9,523 nt of DNA, taken from positions 1 to 9,523 of the forward strand of contig DATJFH010000242.1 of assembly GCA_035495815.1 (NCBI GenBank). Reading direction: 5' to 3'. Every line of letters starts with the position of its first letter. Within the stretch, counting starts at the first letter, position 1. The position numbers and the translations under genes were made by a program. Below the pieces are notes generated by a model. It worked only from the letters and a program-made list of their open reading frames with translations. It did not search any database and had not been told where the DNA came from. The DNA comes from DATJFH01 sp035495815 (GTDB lineage: Bacteria; Acidobacteriota; Terriglobia; Bryobacterales; Bryobacteraceae). This document shows positions 1 through 5,735 of this stretch, one piece after another.

Positions 1-683
1 CCATCGAGGAACGCGCGGTAGAGTCCTGCGATCGTGTGCGGGAAGATGTTGTAGCCCCCCCCGACACAGCCGTCACACCCGAGTTGCAGTCCGGCCAGCG
101 CCAGGTGCTCGCTCCCGGTGAGCACCGAGATTCTGCGCTCCTGCTTCAGACTGTGCAGGAGCGTCTGCAAATTAACCATGTCCTGATTGCTGATCTTGAC
201 GCCCGCTACGTTCGGGACCGTGCGCACAAGCTCGCAGATGGTGGCGGGATGAATGGGATTTTTGGTCAGCGCGGGATTGTCGTACAGGAAAACCGGAATC
301 TGCACCGACGCCGCGACATCTCCGAACCATTCGATCAGCTGGCGCTGCTGGGCGATGAAGTAATACGGCGGCAGGATCGAGATGGCGTCCACGCCCTCGC
401 GCTCGAGTGATCTGGCCTTGGCGATTGCGCGGCGGGTCCCGGTCTCGCCGACGCCGCCGATGACCGGAACCCGTCCGCTGACAAAGCCCACCGTCGCCGC
501 GACGGCGCTCACCTGCTGCTCATCGGTGAGGAAGGCGAATCCGCCCATGGATCCGTTCGCCAGCAGTCCCTGCACGCCGGCGCTCAGAATGTATTCGATC
601 AGCCTTCGCAAGCCGTCGAGATCAAGCGTCTCGTCCGCGGTCAGCGGAGTGCCTAAAGCCGGAACGATGCCGTTCAGGAACAT
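1..683 (-). CDS. DapA/NAL-family class I aldolase (dihydrodipicolinate synthase-like), C-terminus cut by window edge
   Basis: Reading the minus strand from an ATG at 683 gives 227 uninterrupted residues that leave the window at base 1; the family is usually about 290-310 residues, so roughly the last quarter is missing. Family hallmarks are in order. GIVPALGTPL stands near the N-terminus. The substrate loop is G44-S45-M46-G47-G48, where the family usually has GTTGE or GSTGE. PPYY is at 105-108. The catalytic-type Tyr134 lies in FLYDNPALT, and the Schiff-base Lys163 in VAGVKIS. Such enzymes cleave or condense 2-keto acids with pyruvate through a lysine imine in the cytoplasm; members include DapA, N-acetylneuraminate lyase and 2-keto-3-deoxy-sugar-acid aldolases. 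The altered loop and the neighbouring dehydrogenase, sialidase-fold and deacylase genes favour a catabolic sugar-acid aldolase over lysine biosynthesis, but this is inference. It is divergent from the SDR gene, with 68 bp between. No convincing ribosome binding site precedes the ATG. Confidence 0.9.
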   Translation of the reverse strand, partial: MFLNGIVPALGTPLTADETLDLDGLRRLIEYILSAGVQGLLANGSMGGFAFLTDEQQVSAVAATVGFVSGRVPVIGGVGETGTRRAIAKARSLEREGVDAISILPPYYFIAQQRQLIEWFGDVAASVQIPVFLYDNPALTKNPIHPATICELVRTVPNVAGVKISNQDMVNLQTLLHSLKQERRISVLTGSEHLALAGLQLGCDGCVGGGYNIFPHTIAGLYRAFLD

Positions 684-751
684 GAATCTGAAGTTAGCGG
701 ATTGACGGCGGCGCTTGCAACCGAGACGGCCCGGCCGCTAAGCTAGCCCAC

Positions 752-1528
752 TTGGGACCTGACATTCTGAGCCTCGAAAACCGCGTTGCCTTGGTCACCG
801 GGGGTGGAACGGGCATCGGCCTGGGAATAGCGCGCGTCCTCGATTCTCGCGGCGCCCGCCTGGCGCTCGCCCAAAACCAGCCCTTCGAAGAAGCTGCCCT
901 GGGCGGGTGGACTTCCGGCGAGCCGCTTCGGGTGCAAATAGACATCTCGGATCCGGCGGCCGTCGAGAAGCTGATGGACGAAGTGGACCGGCGCTACCAG
1001 CGCATCGACATCGTCGTGAACAATGCCGCGCTCACCGGCCTCCCCGCCGTGGCGCCGTTTCTCGGATGCAGTCCCGAACAACTGGACCGTATCGTCGACG
1101 TCAACCTCAAGGGCACCTACTACGTATCGCAGCACGCCGCACGGCTGATGGTGCGACGTAAAATCGCGGGCTCGATCATTCACATTGCCTCCGTCGGGGC
1201 GTTTGCCGCACAGCAATACGCGTCCGCCTACTGCGCGACCAAGGCGGCCCTCGTGTCGCTGGCGCAGGGCATGGCTCTCGAACTGGCGGAGCACGGCATT
1301 CGCGTCAATGCGGTGGCGCCCGGCGATATCCTGACTCCGGCCAGCGCGAACATCGTCGCGGACCTGAACCGGGCAGGCGCCAGTCCGCAATACGTTCGCG
1401 CCACTCCGCTGGGGAGGCGGGGCCGGTCGGAGGATATCGGACGGGCGGTCGCTTTCCTCGCTTCCGGGGAATCCTCGTTCGTCACCGGCGCTACGCTCCT
1501 TGTCGACGGCGGTTTCCTCGCCTACTAG
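752..1528 (+). CDS. Short-chain dehydrogenase/reductase (classical SDR)
   Basis: A 258-residue cytoplasmic protein of typical classical SDR length, with a Rossmann fold for NAD(P)(H)-dependent oxidation or reduction of an alcohol/carbonyl. Visible motifs: cofactor-binding TGGGTGIG at 16-23, Asp64 after beta-3 (IDIS), NNAA at 90-93, and the catalytic tetrad Asn118 (DVNLKG), Ser147 (IASVG), Tyr160 and Lys164 (YCATK). The segment RVNAVAPGDILTP follows, and the C-terminus ends in the usual VTGATLLVDGG pattern. The start is set at TTG 752 because it gives the normal spacing to the glycine motif; no upstream ATG or GTG fits, and no strong ribosome binding site is visible. At the end of beta-2, where an Asp or Arg usually selects NAD or NADP, the sequence is ALAQNQ, so cofactor preference is unclear. 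It heads a plus-strand run with the sialidase-fold and deacylase genes; substrate unknown, probably a sugar or sugar acid by context. Confidence 0.93.
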   Translation: MGPDILSLENRVALVTGGGTGIGLGIARVLDSRGARLALAQNQPFEEAALGGWTSGEPLRVQIDISDPAAVEKLMDEVDRRYQRIDIVVNNAALTGLPAVAPFLGCSPEQLDRIVDVNLKGTYYVSQHAARLMVRRKIAGSIIHIASVGAFAAQQYASAYCATKAALVSLAQGMALELAEHGIRVNAVAPGDILTPASANIVADLNRAGASPQYVRATPLGRRGRSEDIGRAVAFLASGESSFVTGATLLVDGGFLAY

Positions 1529-1554
1529 CGCGAGCCGGTGGACCGCGGCTCGCG
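1529..1554 (+). terminator. Perfect 9-bp inverted repeat just after the SDR stop; possible attenuating hairpin
   Basis: CGCGAGCCG at 1529-1537 pairs perfectly with CGGCTCGCG at 1546-1554 around an 8-base loop. It begins at the base after the SDR stop codon and lies 32 bases before the ATG of the sialidase-fold gene. The bases after it (TGGTATTCTCATT) are only mildly T-rich, so this is not a textbook intrinsic terminator. It may partly attenuate transcription, protect a 3' end, or be an operator palindrome. Nothing in sequence alone separates these. Confidence 0.4.
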
Positions 1555-1586
1555 TGGTATTCTCATTCGGAAAGACCACTCGAAAA

Positions 1587-2684
1587 ATGACGCCAGCCCG
1601 CTGTCTCCTTCTGACCGCCGCGGCCCTTTCCGCCGCCGCACAACCGCTCGAAACCTTCACCGTCGTCAAATCCGACGGCGCGGCTTTCCACCGCAACACG
1701 ATTCCACAAATCGCGCGCGCGGGCGACGGCCGCCTGTTCGCCGTTTGGGGCGCCTTCGCCAAGGACAACCCGAACGGCCGGATCTTCGGCTCGTTCTCCG
1801 AATCCGGCGGACGAACCTGGTCGGCGCCGAAACTGCTTATCGACGACCCCAAGCTCCTCGACGGCGACCCCAACATCCTGGTCGACGGCCCGTCCATTTG
1901 GGTCTACTGCACCCGCGCGACTATTCCGAATACCATCAAGAAATCCTGGACCTACATGGTCAAGAGTCCCGACAGCGGCGCCACCTGGTCGCAGCCGGTG
2001 GAGGTCTTTATCCCCCGCCAATACACTCCCGGCAAGCAGCACAACGCCATCAGACTGCGCGACGGCACGTACGCGATGGGCATCTCCTGGGACCTCTGGG
2101 CGGAGCGCGGCATGAACGCACGCACCGAGGGAGAGATGGACCTGGCGAGCGGCATCCTGCTTTCCACCGACGGCGAAAACTGGACATTGCACGGCAATAT
2201 CCACGCCCTTGTTCCCGACAAGGTACGGCCCGGATTTACCAACGGGCTGTGCGAGCCCTCCATCGTGGAACTCGAATCGGGCGAAATCCTGATGTTCCTC
2301 CGCAGCGGCGGTCCCCGGCACTACGAGACCCGCAGCAGCGACGGCGGCCTGACGTGGTCGAAGCCGGCGCCGTCGCCTTTGACGGGAAGCAACACGCCCA
2401 CCGCGCTGCTGCGCAACAGTAAGAACCCGTCCCAGATCGTCGCGGTGTGGAACAGCAATCCGCTGCAGCGGTGGCCGCTGGTCACCGCGATTTCCAACGA
2501 CGGCGGGCACAAGTGGAGCACGCCGCGGATTCTTGCGAACTCCGGTCAAAGAGTCTCCTACCCGGGCCTGGCGCAGACCAGCGACGGGACGTTCGTCGCC
2601 ATCTGGCAGGAGGACGTCGCCGGCGGCGGGCGCGACATCCGTTGCGCCCGGTTCACCCCCGAGTGGCTGGGCGGCGGAAATTGA
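1587..2684 (+). CDS. Secreted sialidase-fold (BNR/Asp-box) protein, putative exo-sialidase-like glycoside hydrolase
   Basis: A 365-residue protein beginning MTPARCLLLTAAALSAAAQ, a Sec signal peptide with likely cleavage after AAA near residue 18; this fixes the ATG at 1587 in preference to in-frame codons from 1500. A GGAAAG at 1569-1574 is a weak, distant ribosome binding site. Five Asp-box-like motifs (S-x-D-x-G-x-x-W type) end at Trp78, Trp134, Trp199, Trp257 and Trp310, spaced as blades of a six-bladed beta-propeller. Sialidase-like active-site candidates are Glu223, Arg239 (16 residues on) and Tyr325. The FRIP-type position reads TIP (in HRNTIPQIAR), so the first arginine of the canonical triad is not in its usual place. 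It probably acts outside the cytoplasmic membrane on a glycan or acidic sugar; sialic acid is not established. The next gene overlaps its stop by 4 bp, implying translational coupling. Confidence 0.85.
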   Translation: MTPARCLLLTAAALSAAAQPLETFTVVKSDGAAFHRNTIPQIARAGDGRLFAVWGAFAKDNPNGRIFGSFSESGGRTWSAPKLLIDDPKLLDGDPNILVDGPSIWVYCTRATIPNTIKKSWTYMVKSPDSGATWSQPVEVFIPRQYTPGKQHNAIRLRDGTYAMGISWDLWAERGMNARTEGEMDLASGILLSTDGENWTLHGNIHALVPDKVRPGFTNGLCEPSIVELESGEILMFLRSGGPRHYETRSSDGGLTWSKPAPSPLTGSNTPTALLRNSKNPSQIVAVWNSNPLQRWPLVTAISNDGGHKWSTPRILANSGQRVSYPGLAQTSDGTFVAIWQEDVAGGGRDIRCARFTPEWLGGGN

Positions 2685-3646
2685 AGCCGGCCGACTTCCA
2701 TCCAAGCCAATTCGCGGCGGGCGCGAAGCACACCTGCACGCTGGACGTCGAAACCAGCGCCGGAACCATCTCCCTTCCCGTCCTTCTGGCGCGGGGAGCG
2801 GCGCCGGGAAAAACACTGGCGGCGACCGCCGGGATACACGGCGACGAGTACGAAGGCCCGCGCGCGATCTACGAGACCTTCGCCGAACTCGATCCGGCGG
2901 AAATGAGCGGATCTTTTCTAGCGGTCCCGGTGGCCAATCCGCCGGCCTTCTGGAGCGTGAGCCGCTGCAATCCCATCGACGGGGAGAATCTGGCCCGCGC
3001 CTTCTCCGGCCGGCCGGGCGGCAATCCGACCGCCGCCTTCGCGTATGCCCTGGACCAACACCTCATCGCCCATGCCGCCTTCTTCATCGATCTGCACAGC
3101 GCCGGTGTCCGCTATCTGATGCCCACCATGGCCGGGTACCATTCGCAAGACGAGCGATCGCGGCAGGCGGCCATGATTTTCGGCGCCCCGGTGGTCTGGG
3201 GACACGACGTCATCGCCCCCGGCCGCACACTCTCCGCGTGTCTCGATCGCGGGATCCCGTTCCTGTATACGGAGGCGCGGGGCGCCGGGCGGATTCACCC
3301 CGGCGATCTGCGTGTCTTTCGCCGCGGCCTTCAGAATCTGCTGAAACACCTCGCGATTCTTCCAGGATCCCCGGAACCGGCCCCCCAACCCGTTCAGCTG
3401 ACCGGTGACGGAAATACCGATGAAGGCGACCAGGCTGCTTCGGACGGATTCTTTGTCGCGCACGTCGATTTGCTCGAAGCCGTGCAAAGCGGGCAGGAGA
3501 TCGGCCGCATCCTGGACCTGCAGGGCCGCCATCAGGGAAGCGTGCGCGCTTCCCGGTCCGGTGTTGTCGGCATGCTGCGCATGACTCCCGCCGTGAAGGC
3601 CGGAGACATTCTGGTGGTCATGGCCCAGATGCAGGCCGTCCGATAA
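2681..3646 (+). CDS. AstE/AspA-family zinc deacylase (succinylglutamate desuccinylase/aspartoacylase-like)
   Basis: A 321-residue cytoplasmic protein with no signal peptide. The start is assigned to TTG 2681, whose TTGA overlaps the upstream TGA by 4 bp; the open frame runs further upstream, but only as an out-of-frame shadow of the sialidase-fold gene. Zinc-ligand motifs typical of the M14-like AstE/AspA family are clear: His53 and Glu56 in AGIHGDEYEG, and His139 in FIDLHSAG. Also present are NLARAF at 103-108 (Arg106 a probable carboxylate-binding residue) and Glu198 in YTEARGAGR, the likely catalytic acid/base. A C-terminal beta-rich segment (from about 265) contains GxVxASRSGVVGM, as in DoeB-like deacylases. 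The family hydrolyses N-acyl amino acids or related amides. Pairing with a secreted sialidase-fold protein and an SDR suggests deacylation of an imported acylated compound; the substrate is unknown. Its 3' end overlaps the convergent TPR-sialidase gene by 29 bp. Confidence 0.88.
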   Translation: MKPADFHPSQFAAGAKHTCTLDVETSAGTISLPVLLARGAAPGKTLAATAGIHGDEYEGPRAIYETFAELDPAEMSGSFLAVPVANPPAFWSVSRCNPIDGENLARAFSGRPGGNPTAAFAYALDQHLIAHAAFFIDLHSAGVRYLMPTMAGYHSQDERSRQAAMIFGAPVVWGHDVIAPGRTLSACLDRGIPFLYTEARGAGRIHPGDLRVFRRGLQNLLKHLAILPGSPEPAPQPVQLTGDGNTDEGDQAASDGFFVAHVDLLEAVQSGQEIGRILDLQGRHQGSVRASRSGVVGMLRMTPAVKAGDILVVMAQMQAVR

Positions 3647-5735
3647 CCCGTATTCGCCGCGATAGCACTGCCTTCCGCGGGCGGCCCTCGGCATCCGGCT
3701 TCTGAAACCAGGAGTAGACGATCAGGAACGTGTCGCGGTCGAGCGCCACCAGCCCGGTGTATCCGCAGGAATCCGCGTCGAGCTTGTCCGAGGTGGACGG
3801 CAGCACGTCGACCGGCTCCGACCAGTCGTCCCCCAGCCCGCTTTTACTGATGCGCAACTGCACGCCGGGACGGCCCGAACTGAGCACGAGCATCCCGTTT
3901 CCCAGCCGCAGCAGGCGCGGCATCACGCCGTTCGGCGCCATCACGGCGGGCTTGCTCCAGACGCCGCCGCCATCCCTCGAGCGGGTCTGATACATCGGGC
4001 CCGCGCCTGCGCCGTCCGTCGTGCGCAGCACGCAATACAGCGACCCGTCGCGCAGCAGGGTGAAGGCCGGTTCGGTGAATCCGTCGCGATCGGCGGCCTT
4101 CGGGTCGGCCTGTTCATCGGGCGAATACGGGATGCGGCCACGCAGAGCCCAGGTGCGGCCTCCATCCTTGGATCGCCAGCACGCGGCTGAGAAGCGGAAG
4201 CGCGGGCCCTGGTCCAGGATATTCGGATAGGTCACCGCGGCCAGCGAACCGTCGGGCATCGCCTCCATGTCTCCCCACCAGATGCGCGGAAACCGGCCGC
4301 CGGCCGCATAACGCATGCCGCGCGGATCGTCCACCACCGAGCTCTCCTCGAACCAGGCTCCCTTCGTGAATCTTCGGAAGAAAATGCGGCGCAAGTCGGG
4401 CGGTAATTCGTTCCACCGGTAGAGCGAGAACGGCGTTCCATAGCTTCGGAAAGCGCCGGCGGATGCGGGCAGCTGGAGCTCTTCGACCGGGATCGACGGC
4501 GGCGTATCGACGACGAGCCGGTCCCCGCCCGTCAGCTGGAGTCCGAACGCCAGCTTGGCCGCCGCGCTGTCTTCGCGCCAGACCAGCCCGTCGTCGGACG
4601 ATACCAGCGTCCGCCTCGGCATCCCGTAGGATTCGACGGAATCCGCTTCCACGTGGACGAAGGAGATGAGCCTGCCGTCAGCCATGCGGTGGACCGTCGG
4701 GAACTGGTAGCGTCCCCAGCGCCGCTCCTCCGGGGGGCCTTCGATTACCAGGGCCGGCTGCGCCATATCGACCCGGTAGGGCAGGTCCTGTCTGCGCAGT
4801 TGCTCGAACCTCCGCATCGACGCCGCGGCGCGAACCGCATCTCCGAGCCGGCGGTACAGCAGGCCGAGTTGATAGTGCGCGGCGCCCCGTCCGGGATCGA
4901 TGGCCGCCGAGGCTTCCAGGCTCCGGCGGGCGAATTCGTCCTGCCGCTCTGCCGCCGCGCTACGGCCCAGTTCGAAATGCGCCTCGGAACTGAGCGGGTC
5001 CAGGCGGACGGCTTCACGGAACCTTTCCTGCGCGGCGGCCTCCTGGTCGAGCCGCAATAAATTGCGTCCGGCCTTGACGCGATACTCGGGATTGCGCGCA
5101 TCCAGCCGGATGGCTTCCCGGTACGCGGCGCCGGCCTCGTGGAAGCGGTCGGTCGTGAAATAGACGTCGCCCAGCTGGGCGCGGATGTCGGCCGCGGCCG
5201 GCTCGCGCGCTGCCGCCGCGGCGAAGCTCTTCTCGGCCTCCTCGTTCCTTCCGGCGGAATACGCGGCCAGCCCCAGGCCGACCAGGCAGCGCACCTCATC
5301 CGGGTATCGCCGGAATATCTTCTCGGCTTCCTGCCGCTTCTCGCGGTCGAGCAGCACGATTCCGAAATCGGCGGCAAGCTGCGGCCCGGGGGTCAGCGCG
5401 AAGGCCGCGCGCAGATCGCGCTCCGCCGACGCGAGATCGCCCAGCGCCCGATGATTGAGCCCCGCCAGCGCCAGCGCGTCCGCCCCGGCCGGCTTGCCCA
5501 GCGCCGCCAGACTCTCCCGGTTCCGGCCCAGACGGTTGAGCGTGAGCGCCAGATCATAGCGCACCGCGCGGTTGGCCGGATCGATCTTCAGCATCTGCTC
5601 ATAGGCGGCCACCGCCTCCTGGTAGCGGCCCGCCTGCGCCGCCGCCAGAGCCCTTTGTCCCAGCTCTTCAAATTGCGGCTGCCCCCAGGAGCCCGCCGCG
5701 GCCAGGATCGCCATTAGAGCCACGGACGGTTTCAT
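3618..5735 (-). CDS. Secreted fusion: N-terminal TPR repeats plus C-terminal sialidase-fold (Asp-box) propeller
   Basis: A 705-residue protein from ATG 5735, starting MKPSVALMAILAAAGSWGQ, a Sec signal peptide cleaved near residue 18. Residues 22-315 are TPR-like helical repeats; the clearest units are 22-55, 150-181, 183-216, 217-250, 251-284 and 285-315, each with the usual G/A-Y-A-P pattern. Residues about 325-700 form a sialidase-type propeller: Asp boxes end at Trp386, Trp529, Trp593 and Trp638, with Glu555, Arg571 (16 apart), Arg628 and Tyr659 as active-site candidates. The FRIP-like site reads QFP (344-346), so its Arg is absent. The frame is continuous through the junction (about 4740-4800), with no stop, second signal peptide or good ribosome binding site before Met324. 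The ATG overlaps the upstream CRTAC1-type stop as ATGA, indicating coupling. TPRs may provide a protein-binding scaffold for an envelope-located enzyme; that role is inference. Confidence 0.85.
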   Translation of the reverse strand: MKPSVALMAILAAAGSWGQPQFEELGQRALAAAQAGRYQEAVAAYEQMLKIDPANRAVRYDLALTLNRLGRNRESLAALGKPAGADALALAGLNHRALGDLASAERDLRAAFALTPGPQLAADFGIVLLDREKRQEAEKIFRRYPDEVRCLVGLGLAAYSAGRNEEAEKSFAAAAAREPAAADIRAQLGDVYFTTDRFHEAGAAYREAIRLDARNPEYRVKAGRNLLRLDQEAAAQERFREAVRLDPLSSEAHFELGRSAAAERQDEFARRSLEASAAIDPGRGAAHYQLGLLYRRLGDAVRAAASMRRFEQLRRQDLPYRVDMAQPALVIEGPPEERRWGRYQFPTVHRMADGRLISFVHVEADSVESYGMPRRTLVSSDDGLVWREDSAAAKLAFGLQLTGGDRLVVDTPPSIPVEELQLPASAGAFRSYGTPFSLYRWNELPPDLRRIFFRRFTKGAWFEESSVVDDPRGMRYAAGGRFPRIWWGDMEAMPDGSLAAVTYPNILDQGPRFRFSAACWRSKDGGRTWALRGRIPYSPDEQADPKAADRDGFTEPAFTLLRDGSLYCVLRTTDGAGAGPMYQTRSRDGGGVWSKPAVMAPNGVMPRLLRLGNGMLVLSSGRPGVQLRISKSGLGDDWSEPVDVLPSTSDKLDADSCGYTGLVALDRDTFLIVYSWFQKPDAEGRPRKAVLSRRIRVIGRPASGP

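Noticed and set aside
36..705. Plus-strand open frames of 124 and 107 residues at the left edge
   Set aside because: They are antisense to the partial aldolase on the minus strand, which shows clear family motifs and runs off the window.
684..751. Possible promoter (TTGACG at 702-707) in the divergent gap
   Set aside because: No acceptable -10 element at 16-18 bases from it was found on the plus strand, and the minus-strand candidates are equally weak.
743..1897. Minus-strand 384-residue open frame across the SDR and sialidase-fold starts
   Set aside because: Shadow of the SDR and following gene; it crosses their boundary and contains no family motif.
2447..2680. Upstream extension of the deacylase frame from an ATG at 2447
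   Set aside because: It lies inside the sialidase-fold gene in another frame and has no family similarity; TTG 2681 with the 4-bp overlap fits the family N-terminus.
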